A stretch of 64,000 nt of DNA, taken from the NCBI RefSeq assembly GCF_007830635.1, contig NZ_VLLA01000016.1, positions 156,919 to 220,918 on the forward strand. The letters are read 5' to 3'. Positions 1-8,292 of this stretch are shown here, piece after piece; positions within the stretch are counted from its first letter, which is position 1, and the number at the start of each line of letters is the position of its first letter. A program made the translations under genes and the position numbers. The notes below the pieces were generated by a model. That model saw only the letters and a program-made list of their open reading frames with translations. It was not told where the DNA came from and did no database searches. Source of the DNA: Bradyrhizobium huanghuaihaiense (GTDB taxonomy: Bacteria > Pseudomonadota > Alphaproteobacteria > Rhizobiales > Xanthobacteraceae).

Positions 1-468
1 CTCGGCGTGCCCGCGCCTTTCATCTATCTCGTGATCCTCGCACTGACGATGGCCGTGGTGCTGCACCACACCTCGTTCGGCCGCCACGTCTTCGCGCTCG
101 GCGGCAACGAGAAGGCGGCAGAGCTGACCGGCATCCCGGTGGTGCGGGTGAAGATCGAGGTCTATGTGATCTGCGCGCTCGCCGCGGGGCTCCAGGGCAT
201 CATCATCTCCGGCTGGCTCGGATCGGCGCCGGCCAACATGGCGACCTCCTACGAGCTCAACGTGATCGCGGCCGCCGTGATCGGCGGCGCCAATCTCGCC
301 GGCGGCATCGGCGGCCCGCTCGGGGCCATCGTCGGCTGCGTGCTGCTGGAAGTGATCCGCAACGGCCTCGTGCTGGCGCAGGTCTCCTCCTACTGGCAGC
401 AGACGCTGGTGGGCGTGATCATCATCCTGGCCGTGCTGGTCGATCGCATCCGCTCGCGGATGACCTGA
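1..468 (+). CDS. Sugar ABC transporter permease, C-terminal part (5' end outside window)
   Basis: This is the last 155 residues of an inner-membrane permease of the RbsC/BPD_transp_2 type, which carries sugars with a periplasmic binding protein and an ATPase. The reading frame is open at base 1, so the start lies upstream and the GTG at base 7 is not the real start. Visible signs are the hydrophobic segments, the family stretch AVIGGANLAGG (about residues 91-101) and a glycine-rich GGIGGPLGA segment. The partner binding protein starts about 95 bases downstream on the same strand. The substrate cannot be read from the permease; the downstream dehydrogenase and lactonase suggest a deoxy-hexose or pentose. 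Confidence 0.88.
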   Translation, partial: LGVPAPFIYLVILALTMAVVLHHTSFGRHVFALGGNEKAAELTGIPVVRVKIEVYVICALAAGLQGIIISGWLGSAPANMATSYELNVIAAAVIGGANLAGGIGGPLGAIVGCVLLEVIRNGLVLAQVSSYWQQTLVGVIIILAVLVDRIRSRMT

Positions 469-562
469 CGTGACGTCGCTTCGGGAAGGCAACGAAAATG
501 CCGCCTGTCCGCTTCCCGGACGCTTTTGAGAGGATGGGCACCAAACAAGGGTGGAGGAGACA

Positions 563-1495
563 ATGAGGAAACTGCTTCTGGCCGGTATCGCCGTTGCGAT
601 GATGGCAACGCCGGCGTTCGCCGCGAACTACCGCTTCGTGATCGTGCCCAAGGCGATGAACAATCCGTTCTTCGACTTTGCGCGCGACGGCTGTCTGAAG
701 CGCGCCAAGGAGCTCGGCAATATCGAGTGCATCTACAAGGGGCCGGTCGAGCACGAGCCGGCTACGCAGGCGCAGATCATCCAGGACTTCGTCACCCAGA
801 AGGTCGACGGCCTCGCCATATCGGTCGCCGACGTCGCGGCCATGACCAAGTCGATCGAGGCGGCGACCGCGGCCGGCATTCCCGTCATCACCTTCGATGC
901 GGATGCGCCGGGCTCCAAGCGCATCGCCTATATCGGCACCAACAACAAGGAGTTCGGCGTCGCGCTCGGCAAGGAATTGCTGAAGCTGCGGCCCGACGGC
1001 GGCAAATACGCGATGGTCTCGGGCGGTCCCGGCGCCAAGAACCTCGCCGAGCGCGTCGACGGCGTGCGCGAGGCGCTGAAGGGCTCGAAATGGACCGAGG
1101 TCGCGGGCTCCCCGACCTTCTGCAACGACGATCCCGCGCTCGCGGTCCAGCAGATGACGGACATGCGCACCGCAACGCCCGATCTCGCCGCCATCGTGCC
1201 CATCGGCGGCTGGCCGATGTTCGCTCCTGAAGGCTTCAAGGCCTTCGCCTCCAGGAACAAGAAGGACATCGATTCCGGCAAGTTCACGCTGGTCGTCGCC
1301 GACACGCTGAAGATGCAGCTCGAGCTGCTGCGTGACGGCTATGCCAATGCGCTGGTCGGCCAGCGTCCGTTCGAGATGGGCGAGAAGGCGATGGACACGC
1401 TGCTCGCCATCAAGAAGGGCGAGAAGGTGCCGGAGATCGTCTACACCGGCCTCGATCTCGTCACCAAGGACAACGTCGCGCAGATGCTGAAGTAG
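563..1495 (+). CDS. Periplasmic sugar-binding protein of ABC transporter (RbsB/Peripla_BP_4 type)
   Basis: A 310-residue binding protein of the ribose/galactose-binding family that delivers sugar to the permease upstream. I chose the ATG at 563 over the in-frame GTG at 551, because GGAGGAG sits just before the ATG and the protein then opens with a clean signal peptide (cleavage after ATPAFA, about residue 20). Family features are the early NNPFF segment, the VDGLAISVAD stretch and PVITFDADAP, typical of the hinge and sugar-contact regions. It is probably secreted and free in the periplasm, as no lipobox is seen. The ligand is inferred only from its neighbours. Confidence 0.88.
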   Translation: MRKLLLAGIAVAMMATPAFAANYRFVIVPKAMNNPFFDFARDGCLKRAKELGNIECIYKGPVEHEPATQAQIIQDFVTQKVDGLAISVADVAAMTKSIEAATAAGIPVITFDADAPGSKRIAYIGTNNKEFGVALGKELLKLRPDGGKYAMVSGGPGAKNLAERVDGVREALKGSKWTEVAGSPTFCNDDPALAVQQMTDMRTATPDLAAIVPIGGWPMFAPEGFKAFASRNKKDIDSGKFTLVVADTLKMQLELLRDGYANALVGQRPFEMGEKAMDTLLAIKKGEKVPEIVYTGLDLVTKDNVAQMLK

Positions 1496-1525
1496 GAGCG
1501 CCACCAGCCCCGCGCTCCTGCGTGC

Positions 1526-1558
1526 CTCTCCCGCTTGCGCTTGCCGCAAGCGGGAGAG
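1526..1558. repeat. 14-bp perfect inverted repeat (CTCTCCCGCTTGCG arms)
   Basis: Two 14-base arms separated by five bases form a perfect hairpin between the binding-protein gene and the aldo/keto reductase gene. The arm sequence is the same as that of the paired repeats near 8.9, 18.2 and 27.1 kb, so this is probably a solitary member of that family. There is no T-run after it, so terminator activity is only possible. Confidence 0.75.
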
Positions 1559-1601
1559 ATGATGTTTGGACTGCTGGAATGAAGACTGTAAGGCAATGGG
1601 A

Positions 1602-2579
1602 ATGAAACGCTCGCGGCTCGGCTCTCTCGACGTCACCTCAATCGGCCTCGGTTCCGCACCGCTCGGCGGGCTGTTTGCGCCTGTCAGCGATGCCGATGCG
1701 GAGGCGACCCTCGCGAGAGCCTGGGCGCTCGGCGTCCGCTTCTTCGACACCGCCCCGCTCTACGGCTTTGGCCTCGCGGAGCGGCGGCTTGGCGCGTTCC
1801 TGCGACGACAACCGCGCGAGTCCTATGCCATCTCGACCAAGGTCGGCCGCCTGCTGCGCGCCCCCGATGGCGGCGCCGCCGAGGACGAACACTACAAGGG
1901 CACGCCGCGCGAGCGGCCGGTGTTCGATTTCAGCTATGACGGTGTGATGCGCTCGGTCGAGGAGAGCCTTGCCCGCCTCGGGCTCGACCGCGTCGACGTC
2001 CTGCTCGTGCACGATCCCGACGATCACTATGACCAGGCCGTCGCCGGTGCCTTCCGCGCGCTCCAGCGCCTGCGCAGTGACGGCACCGTCAAGGCGATCG
2101 GCGCCGGCATGAACCAGTCGGAGATGCCGGTGCGCTTCGCCGAGGCCGTACCCGTCGACTGCTTCCTGCTCGCCGGGCGCTACACGCTGCTCGACCAGGG
2201 CGCGCTGGATGCGCTGTTTCCAGTCTGTCAGGCCGGGAATATCGGCATCCTGCTCGGCGGCATCTACAACAGCGGCATCCTGGCCAATCCGCACGCGGGC
2301 GCGAAGTTCAATTATCAGGATGCCGATGCGGCGCTCGTCGCGCGCGCGCTCGCGCTCGACGAGCTCTGCCGCAAGCACGGCACCGAGCTGAAAGCCGCCG
2401 CGCTGCAGTTCTGCATGGCCCATCCGGCGGTGACCGTTGCGGTGATGGGCGCGCGCAATGCCGCCGAGGTCGCCGACAACATCGCGATGTCGGAAAAGAC
2501 CGTGCCGGCGGCGTTCTGGCAGGAACTGCGCGCGCGAAACCTCGTCGACGCGCGGGCGCCGCTACCGGATGGGGCGTAA
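1602..2579 (+). CDS. Aldo/keto reductase, probable L-fucose / D-threo-aldose 1-dehydrogenase
   Basis: A 325-residue soluble aldo/keto reductase with the full catalytic tetrad: Asp49 and Tyr54 in FFDTAPLYG, Lys80 in ISTKVGR and His137 in LLVHDPD. The length and overall pattern fit the D-threo-aldose (L-fucose) 1-dehydrogenase subgroup, which oxidises the sugar to its lactone with NAD(P)+. The start at 1602 is preferred because an AAGG lies at suitable spacing; ATG 1596 and TTG 1566 are alternatives. The next gene, three bases downstream, encodes a lactonase that would act on the product. The reaction is a family-level inference. Confidence 0.85.
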   Translation: MKRSRLGSLDVTSIGLGSAPLGGLFAPVSDADAEATLARAWALGVRFFDTAPLYGFGLAERRLGAFLRRQPRESYAISTKVGRLLRAPDGGAAEDEHYKGTPRERPVFDFSYDGVMRSVEESLARLGLDRVDVLLVHDPDDHYDQAVAGAFRALQRLRSDGTVKAIGAGMNQSEMPVRFAEAVPVDCFLLAGRYTLLDQGALDALFPVCQAGNIGILLGGIYNSGILANPHAGAKFNYQDADAALVARALALDELCRKHGTELKAAALQFCMAHPAVTVAVMGARNAAEVADNIAMSEKTVPAAFWQELRARNLVDARAPLPDGA

Positions 2580-2582
2580 GGC

Positions 2583-3431
2583 ATGATCATCGACGCCCAT
2601 CAGCATTTCTGGGACCCCGCACGCGCCGACTATCCCTGGATGGACGCGCCCGAGCTGTCACCGATCCGCCGCGCCTTCGGCCCCGCCGATCTCGCGCCGC
2701 TGCTAGAGGCGAACGGAATCGACGCCAGCATCGTCGTGCAGTGCCGCTCCGCGCTGGAGGAGACCGAAGAATTCTTGCGGATCGCGCACGAAAACCCCTT
2801 TGTCATCGGCGTCGTCGGCTGGGTGGATCTGACCGACGGCGACCTCGGCGACACGCTCGACCGGTTGCGCGCGCTGCCCGGCGGTGCCAAGCTGGTCGGA
2901 ATCCGCCATCAGGTCCACGATGAGCTTGATGCGGATTGGCTGCTGCGCGAAGACGTCCAGCGCGGCCTCACCGCGGTGTTCGCCCGCGATCTCGCCTACG
3001 ACTTCCTCGTCCGCACCCGCGAGCTACCCGCCGCGATCGCAACCGCGCAGGCCTTTCCGCAAGCGCGCTTTGTCCTCGACCACGCCGCCAAGCCGCCGAT
3101 CGCCGACGGCGGCAGCGACGAATGGACCGACCGCATGGCAGCGCTGGCTGCCTGCGGCAATGTCTGGTGCAAGATCTCCGGGTTGGCGACGGAGGCGACG
3201 TGGGACGATTGGGATGCAGAGCGACTGCTGCCGTTCGTGGCGCACGCGGCAAAATGTTTCGGCGAGGACCGCCTGATCTTCGGCTCGGACTGGCCGGTGT
3301 GCCTGCTCGCCGGCAGCTACGGCGACATCAAGCGCGCGCTGGAGGCGTGTCTGGCGAAGCTCGGGCCGAATGTGCGCGAGAAGGCGTTCGGGGTGAATGC
3401 GAAGGCGGCGTATCGGTTGCGAGTCGCATAA
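2583..3431 (+). CDS. Amidohydrolase 2 family lactonase (L-fuconolactonase-like)
   Basis: A 282-residue TIM-barrel hydrolase of the COG3618 group, which opens sugar 1,5-lactones. Metal-site features are the N-terminal DAHQHFW (His6, His8), a central LDHAAKPP and the C-terminal FGSDWPV aspartate. It starts three bases after the dehydrogenase stop, so the two are surely co-transcribed and probably perform consecutive steps: sugar to lactone to acid. The next enzyme of such a pathway, an acid dehydratase, is not in the window. Whether the natural substrate is L-fuconolactone, L-rhamnonolactone or a galactonolactone cannot be decided from sequence alone. Confidence 0.87.
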   Translation: MIIDAHQHFWDPARADYPWMDAPELSPIRRAFGPADLAPLLEANGIDASIVVQCRSALEETEEFLRIAHENPFVIGVVGWVDLTDGDLGDTLDRLRALPGGAKLVGIRHQVHDELDADWLLREDVQRGLTAVFARDLAYDFLVRTRELPAAIATAQAFPQARFVLDHAAKPPIADGGSDEWTDRMAALAACGNVWCKISGLATEATWDDWDAERLLPFVAHAAKCFGEDRLIFGSDWPVCLLAGSYGDIKRALEACLAKLGPNVREKAFGVNAKAAYRLRVA

Positions 3432-3458
3432 AGCGAAGCTCGCGCCTAACCAAAAGGT

Positions 3459-3588
3459 GTCGTCCCGGCGAAGGCCGGGACCCATACCGCGTGATTTATC
3501 GGGTTGCCCACGGTAGGGGTACCGAACTTCTAATCTTCGTCAAACCACTCCCTGTGGTTATGGGTCCCGGCCTTCGCCGGGACGACGA
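3459..3588. repeat. Paired palindromic repeat (CGTCCCGGCGAAGGCCGGGAC type), inverted arrangement
   Basis: Two copies of a short GC-rich palindromic unit, at about 3459-3486 and 3560-3588, face each other around a 73-base spacer. They lie between the convergent lactonase and NTF2-fold genes. A variant of the same pair occurs at 12025-12147. Such units are common intergenic elements in Bradyrhizobium-type genomes, and the whole could fold as one long stem in RNA. Confidence 0.8.
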
Positions 3589-3615
3589 CACAGTTTGAGG
3601 CGGCTTACTCCCCTC

Positions 3616-3981
3616 TCACGCCCCCGCAGGCACCTGATCCAGAAACCCCGTCACGCTCCTGATCCGCCCGTCCTTCAGCACGGCGAAATCCGTCCCCTTG
3701 ATCGGGCTGTCGACGCCGTCAGGACCGAGCCCCCACGAAAAGCGCACATGGTCGCCGTAGCCGTTGGGCTCGCCGATCAGCTTGAACCTGAAGTCGGGAA
3801 AACGCTGCTGCACGCCCGCGATCAACGCGTCGATGCCATCGGGGCCGTCGCCCTTCATCAGCGGATCGACATAGCTCGCATCCGCCGTCCAGGTCTCGCT
3901 CAGCAGCTCGCGCCGGCGGCTCGTCGTGCGCTCGTTCCAGAGATCGATATAGCAGTGGGCGATGGCGGTGTGGTCGGTCAT
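3616..3981 (-). CDS. NTF2-fold / SnoaL-like protein
   Basis: A 121-residue protein of the SnoaL/NTF2 cone-fold group. It has the usual opening (a short helix with HCYIDLWNERT), the DASYVDPL segment and the C-terminal strand stretch GRIRSVTGFLD. The start at 3981 is chosen because AAGGAGAG lies just upstream and the remainder matches normal family length; a longer frame to 4104 has no family resemblance. It is the last of four minus-strand genes (FAD dehydrogenase, esterase, RidA, this one). Members are enzymes or ligand-binding proteins of very diverse function, so no reaction is proposed. Confidence 0.75.
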   Translation of the reverse strand: MTDHTAIAHCYIDLWNERTTSRRRELLSETWTADASYVDPLMKGDGPDGIDALIAGVQQRFPDFRFKLIGEPNGYGDHVRFSWGLGPDGVDSPIKGTDFAVLKDGRIRSVTGFLDQVPAGA

Positions 3982-4139
3982 GTTGCTCTCCTTCGATGAC
4001 GCCGTGTCCGGCTGTCCCTCACTATCGAAGGTTTGCGCGCGCAGATCGATTACCTCGGAGGTCATCGGCACGTGCAAAAAAATGAAGCGCGATGATGGCC
4101 TCATCGCGCTTCATTCGGATGTGTATTGCTTCGCGAAGA

Positions 4140-4490
4140 CTACTTCGCCGCCGTCACCATGATCTCGACGGTGTATTGCGGGGCCGCCAGCTTGGCTTCG
4201 ACGGTGGCGCGGGCCGGGGTGTTGCCGGCGGAGACCCAGGCGTCCCACACCGCGTTCATCTCGCCGAACGTCTTCATGTCGGTGATGTAGATCGTGGCCG
4301 AGAGCAGCTTCGACTTGTCGGTGCCGGCCTTGGCGAGATGGCCGTCGATGGTCTTCAGGATGTCCTGGGTCTGCTTGGTCACGCTTTCGCCGGCGGCGTT
4401 GCTGGCGACGACACCGGCGAGATAGACGGTGTTGCCGTGCACGACGACCTGGCTCATGCGCGGGCCGGTTTCAAAACGCTGAATGCTCAT
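4140..4490 (-). CDS. RidA family protein (enamine/imine deaminase-like)
   Basis: A 116-residue member of the RidA/YjgF/UK114 family, which hydrolyses reactive enamine/imine intermediates and forms trimers in the cytoplasm. Family segments visible are GNTVYLAGVVA, QTQDILKTIDGHL and the C-terminal ARATVEAKLA with the conserved Arg-Ala-x-Val pattern. The start at 4490 has AGGAGAT at good spacing; the in-frame extension to 4604 runs through a small tandem repeat and is not family-like. It sits 110 bases downstream of an esterase and upstream of an NTF2-fold gene on the same strand. Confidence 0.87.
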   Translation of the reverse strand: MSIQRFETGPRMSQVVVHGNTVYLAGVVASNAAGESVTKQTQDILKTIDGHLAKAGTDKSKLLSATIYITDMKTFGEMNAVWDAWVSAGNTPARATVEAKLAAPQYTVEIMVTAAK

Positions 4491-4552
4491 TTGGGATCTC
4501 CTGGTGGAATGGCGGCCCTGTCTAGCGCAGCGGCCTGCGCCGTGCCACCCCG

Positions 4553-4602
4553 GGCACGCATGCGTTGCCAGGCACGCATGCGTTACCTCCGATGCATGCG
4601 TC
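4553..4602. repeat. Three tandem copies of a GCATGCGT-containing unit
   Basis: The 14-base unit GGCACGCATGCGTT occurs at 4553-4566 and again at 4571-4584. A diverged third copy containing GATGCATGCGTC lies at 4591-4602 and reaches the stop codon of the esterase gene. The array sits between the esterase and ridA. Each unit contains the self-complementary core GCATGC or ATGCAT. Its role is unknown. Confidence 0.7.
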
Positions 4603-5518
4603 ACGGAAACCGGCTGAAAAACGTCCAGATTGTCTCGGCGCCGTCGATGTCGCTGTTCTGCGGGCCGAGCAGGCTGGCCGCAACCCTCGGGAAACGGGCA
4701 TCGGGCGAGAACCCGGGCATGCGATGACCGCCATGGTTGACGCGATAGAGCACGACGTCGTGCCCGGTCGGGCAGCGCGACGTGACCTGCGTGACCGTGG
4801 ACTGGTCCGCGGGATTCTTGTCAGGCAGATCGACGGTGGCCGCATCGTCTGACTCGCAGCCATTGAGCTTGCGCCAGAATTCCAGCGTCTCGTCGGTCGA
4901 CCAGAACCCGTCTGCGGCAAAATAGCTCGATCCGCGGCCGCCGGCATAGGGGACCAGTGGGTCGGCCGTGCCGTTCATGAGCAATATCGGCAGCGGCCGC
5001 GACGGATGGCAGGTGACGGCGGCCTCGTCGGTGAGGTTCATGACCACGCTGGCGCCGGCAGCGAACAGATCGGCGCGCGCACAGAGAAGCGTCATCGCCA
5101 TGGCGCCGCCATTGGAGATGCCGGCGACATAGACGCGCTTCGGGTCAGCGGTGCCGTTCGCCAGCAGCTTCTCGACGAGCTTTGTGATGAAGGCGATGTC
5201 GTCGGTGCCGTCGGGCGGGCCGCGGAGCGCGGGTCCCGCCTTGGTCCGCGCATCGGCCCAGGCATGGTTGAGGCCATCAGGGAATGCCACGGCAAAGCCT
5301 TCACGTTTTGCGACCTGCGGCCACGCCGTCCGCGCGATCATGTCGGCGCCGCGCTGGGTCTTGCCATGCAGCACGACCACCAGCGGCACGAGTCTCTTCG
5401 CCGGCAGTTGCAAGGTGTAGGAGCGCTTCACGCCGTTGACGTCGATGACGTCGGCGGATGCGACCGAGGCTGCGGTCAATGCCGCAAGAAACATCCCGAT
5501 CTGCATCCACCGCCGCAT
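4601..5518 (-). CDS. Secreted alpha/beta-hydrolase, PHB-depolymerase/feruloyl-esterase (LpqC) family
   Basis: A 305-residue secreted esterase of the PHB depolymerase/LpqC group (COG3509). It has a signal peptide ending near ASVASA (about residue 22), the oxyanion-region LVVVLHGKTQ, the nucleophile elbow GISNGG (GxSxG), an Asp in NGTADPLVPY and the catalytic His in NHGGHRMPG. Members cleave short poly-hydroxyalkanoate chains or hydroxycinnamate esters, so the substrate is uncertain. The ATG lies three bases behind the FAD dehydrogenase stop, indicating co-transcription. The final codons run into the small tandem repeat at 4553-4602. Confidence 0.85.
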   Translation of the reverse strand: MRRWMQIGMFLAALTAASVASADVIDVNGVKRSYTLQLPAKRLVPLVVVLHGKTQRGADMIARTAWPQVAKREGFAVAFPDGLNHAWADARTKAGPALRGPPDGTDDIAFITKLVEKLLANGTADPKRVYVAGISNGGAMAMTLLCARADLFAAGASVVMNLTDEAAVTCHPSRPLPILLMNGTADPLVPYAGGRGSSYFAADGFWSTDETLEFWRKLNGCESDDAATVDLPDKNPADQSTVTQVTSRCPTGHDVVLYRVNHGGHRMPGFSPDARFPRVAASLLGPQNSDIDGAETIWTFFSRFP

Positions 5519-5521
5519 GAG

Positions 5522-7180
5522 CTATCCCACCGCTTTCGCCGCCGCACGGCCGGCATTGCGGCCCGAGAACAGGCAGCCGCCGAGGAAGGTGCCCTCCAGC
5601 GAACGATAGCCGTGCACGCCGCCGCCGCCGAAGCCCGCGGCTTCGCCGACCGCATAGAGGCCCGGGATGACCCGTCCCTCCTCGCCGAACACGCGCGAGT
5701 CGAGATCGGTCTCGAAACCGCCCAGCGTCTTGCGGGTGAGAATGTTGAGCTTCACCGCGATCAGCGGCCCCTGCGCGGGATCGAGGATGCGGTGCGGGGC
5801 GGCGGTGCGGATCAGCCTGTCGCCGATATAGCGCCGCGCATTGTGGATGTTCATGACCTGCGCATCCTTGACGTAAGGATTGGCGATCTCGCGGTCGCGC
5901 GCCTCGATCTGCATTTTGATGTGCTCGAGCCTGAGCAGGTCGTTGCCGGCAAGCTTGTTCATCTCCGCCACAAGGTCCTCGATCCTGTCGCGCACGATGA
6001 AGTCGATACCATGGCTTTTGAAGGCCTCGACCGGCGCGGGGGCGCCCTTGTTGGTGGCGCGGCGCAAGGTCATGCGCCAGCTCTTGCCGGTCAGGTCGGG
6101 GTTCTGCTCCGAGCCCGACAGCGCAAACTCCTTCTTGATGATGCTCTGGGTCAGGATGAACCAGGAATAATCATAGCCGGTCGACATGATGTATTTGAGC
6201 TGGCCGAGCGTGTCGGAGCCGGGGAACAGCGGCGCCGGCAGCCGTGTGCCGGTGGCGTCGAACCACATCGACGAAGGCCCAGGCAGGATGCGGATGCCGT
6301 GGCGCGGCCAGATCGGTGACCAGTTCTGGATGCCCTCGACATAGTGCCACATGCGGTCGCGGTTGATCAGGCGCGCACCGGTCCTTTCGGTGATGCCGAT
6401 CATGCGGCCGTCGACATGTTCGGGCACGCCGGAGATCATGAACTTCGGCGGTTCACCGAGCCGCTTCGGCCAGTTCGCGCGCACCAGATCGTGATTGCCG
6501 CCGATGCCGCCGGACGCAACGATCACGGCCTGCGCCTTCAGCGCGAACTCGCCGACGACGTTGCGCGACGAGCTCTTGCCGCGCTCCACATTGTCGGGCG
6601 CTAGGACGGCGCCGCTGACGCCGTCCACGGTGCCGTTGGTGATGGTGAGCGCATCGACGCGGTGACGGAACTTGAAGGTGAGGCGGCCGCTCTTCATCGC
6701 CTCGCGCGCGCGGCGCTCGAACGGCTCGACGATGCCGGGCCCGGTGCCCCAGGTGACGTGGAAGCGCGGCACCGAATTGCCGTGGCCCATCGCGTCATAG
6801 CCGCCGCGCTCGGCCCAGCCGACCACGGGGAAGATGCGATGGCCCATCGCGCGCAGCCAGTCGCGCTTCTCGCCGGCGGCGAAGGCGACATAGGCCTCGG
6901 CCCATTTGCGCGGCCAAAAGTCCTCGTCGCGGTCGAAGCCGGCGGTGCCGAGCCAGTCCTGCATCGCGAGCTCGAACGAGTCCTTGATGCCGAGCCGGCG
7001 CTGCTCCGGCGAATCGACCAGGAACAATCCGCCGAATGACCAGAATGCCTGGCCACCGATCGACTGCTCGCCTTCCTGGTCCACCACGATCACGCGCTTG
7101 CCCGCATCCGCAATCTCGGTCGCGGCGACGAGGCCCGACAGTCCCGCGCCGACGACGATGACGTCTGTTTCCTCAGCCAT
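5522..7180 (-). CDS. FAD-binding dehydrogenase (COG3573, fumarate reductase/KstD-like flavoprotein)
   Basis: A 552-residue flavoprotein with an N-terminal dinucleotide fold (GAGLSGL at residues 12-18, followed by an acidic end in VVDQEGE). It closes with GLYAVGEAAGFGGGGVHGYRSLEG, the FAD-contact region of the fumarate-reductase/3-ketosteroid-dehydrogenase superfamily. It probably performs an alpha,beta-dehydrogenation or the reverse reduction on an unknown substrate. It is the first gene of the minus-strand unit continuing with the secreted esterase. No signal peptide is seen, so it is probably cytoplasmic. The substrate is unknown. Confidence 0.85.
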   Translation of the reverse strand: MAEETDVIVVGAGLSGLVAATEIADAGKRVIVVDQEGEQSIGGQAFWSFGGLFLVDSPEQRRLGIKDSFELAMQDWLGTAGFDRDEDFWPRKWAEAYVAFAAGEKRDWLRAMGHRIFPVVGWAERGGYDAMGHGNSVPRFHVTWGTGPGIVEPFERRAREAMKSGRLTFKFRHRVDALTITNGTVDGVSGAVLAPDNVERGKSSSRNVVGEFALKAQAVIVASGGIGGNHDLVRANWPKRLGEPPKFMISGVPEHVDGRMIGITERTGARLINRDRMWHYVEGIQNWSPIWPRHGIRILPGPSSMWFDATGTRLPAPLFPGSDTLGQLKYIMSTGYDYSWFILTQSIIKKEFALSGSEQNPDLTGKSWRMTLRRATNKGAPAPVEAFKSHGIDFIVRDRIEDLVAEMNKLAGNDLLRLEHIKMQIEARDREIANPYVKDAQVMNIHNARRYIGDRLIRTAAPHRILDPAQGPLIAVKLNILTRKTLGGFETDLDSRVFGEEGRVIPGLYAVGEAAGFGGGGVHGYRSLEGTFLGGCLFSGRNAGRAAAKAVG

Positions 7181-7443
7181 GCGCTTCCCCCTCCATGAGT
7201 TCCCCTGTAGTTGCCCGGATTGAAGCCAGCGGTCGTAACTGAGATCAAGGGCGTGGCGCGTAAGACCTCGTTAACTTGTTCCACTTTGGGATAGAGACCG
7301 GCCGGGTGCAGCGCCGACGCAACACTGGATTTGAATTTGTTTTGATCAAGCCGGCCTGCCTAGACAAAACCTTGGTTACGACGGACGCTAGCACTGCATC
7401 ACCACCTGACACGCAGATTCGAATTCGACTGGGGCGGGGGACA

Positions 7444-7965
7444 ATGAAGTTTCTGACGGGGTTGCTCGCGGCGGTTCTCTTGATCGCGGGCATGGGGGCT
7501 TCTCACGCGGTGGTTCGGATCGCGGATGACCGCGGTGGCCGGATTGGAACCTACGTCGACAGATACCAGGACCTCAGGCAATCGGGCGAGACCGTCATCA
7601 TCGACGGCCTCTGCGCCTCGGCCTGCACCATCGTCCTCGGCGCCATCCCGCACGACCGCATCTGCGTGACCTCGAGCGCGACGCTCGGCTTCCACGCCGC
7701 CTGGGATTTCGGCGCCAATGGCCGCGCCATCACCAATCCCGAAGCGACCCAGATGCTCTATGCGATGTATCCGTCGCAGGTGAAGCGCTGGATCGCGCAG
7801 CGCGGCGGCCTGACCCCGCATATGCTGTTCCTGAGGGGCAAGCAGCTGCAGGCCATGTACAAGCCCTGCTACATGGACGCCCAGGCTTCGGCGATCAGGC
7901 CGGCACGCCGGACCCTCCCGCAACCGGAGCAGGTCGAGTCGGCCCGGGGCCAGCTGCTTCACTGA
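7444..7965 (+). CDS. Periplasmic ClpP/crotonase-fold-like protein (COG3904-like), function unknown
   Basis: A 173-residue exported protein: signal peptide MKFLTGLLAAVLL... ending near GASHA (about residue 22). It has the diagnostic stretch DGLCASACTIVLGAIP, in which the serine between two cysteines corresponds to the ClpP-type nucleophile of COG3904 relatives. SSATLGFHAAWD follows, with a candidate catalytic His. The start at 7444 follows a purine-rich stretch; the in-frame extension to 7276 has no secretory character. The Cys pair flanking the serine (C-A-S-A-C) could form a disulfide. Protease activity is not shown for this group, so the function is open. Confidence 0.72.
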   Translation: MKFLTGLLAAVLLIAGMGASHAVVRIADDRGGRIGTYVDRYQDLRQSGETVIIDGLCASACTIVLGAIPHDRICVTSSATLGFHAAWDFGANGRAITNPEATQMLYAMYPSQVKRWIAQRGGLTPHMLFLRGKQLQAMYKPCYMDAQASAIRPARRTLPQPEQVESARGQLLH

Positions 7966-8074
7966 CACCACGGGCATGACGGGATCGTTGAGCCCGTCAG
8001 CGGCGCCTTGCCCGCCGGCGGGCTAAAGCCTATCTGAAAGCCTGGGAACCGGGGCCTTCGCCCCCAAATTTGTC

Positions 8075-8269
8075 ATGGCTCAACCACTGCACCCGGGACA
8101 TCCGTTACAGGACAATTCGTCCACTGCCGGCCGGACGCCGTCCGTGCTGCTGTTGGCGGGCGCCGGTGTCGGCGGGCTGGTCGTGATCGGTGCGCTGGCG
8201 CTGTGGTTCCACTACGGCAGCCAGGTGTTCTTCGAAATGATCAGGACCGGCTTCGCCGCCTGCTTCTGA
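8075..8269 (+). CDS. Small single-span membrane protein upstream of SCO
   Basis: A 64-residue protein with one strong transmembrane segment (about residues 24-45: VLLLAGAGVGGLVVIGALALW). A polar N-terminus precedes it and a short FFEMIRTGF tail follows. It ends 23 bases before the SCO-family copper chaperone on the same strand, so the two are probably co-transcribed. I do not recognise a family. The position suggests a part in copper or cytochrome-oxidase assembly, but this is context only. Confidence 0.6.
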   Translation: MAQPLHPGHPLQDNSSTAGRTPSVLLLAGAGVGGLVVIGALALWFHYGSQVFFEMIRTGFAACF

Positions 8270-8292
8270 CCCCGACAGGAAGTTTTCCGCCT

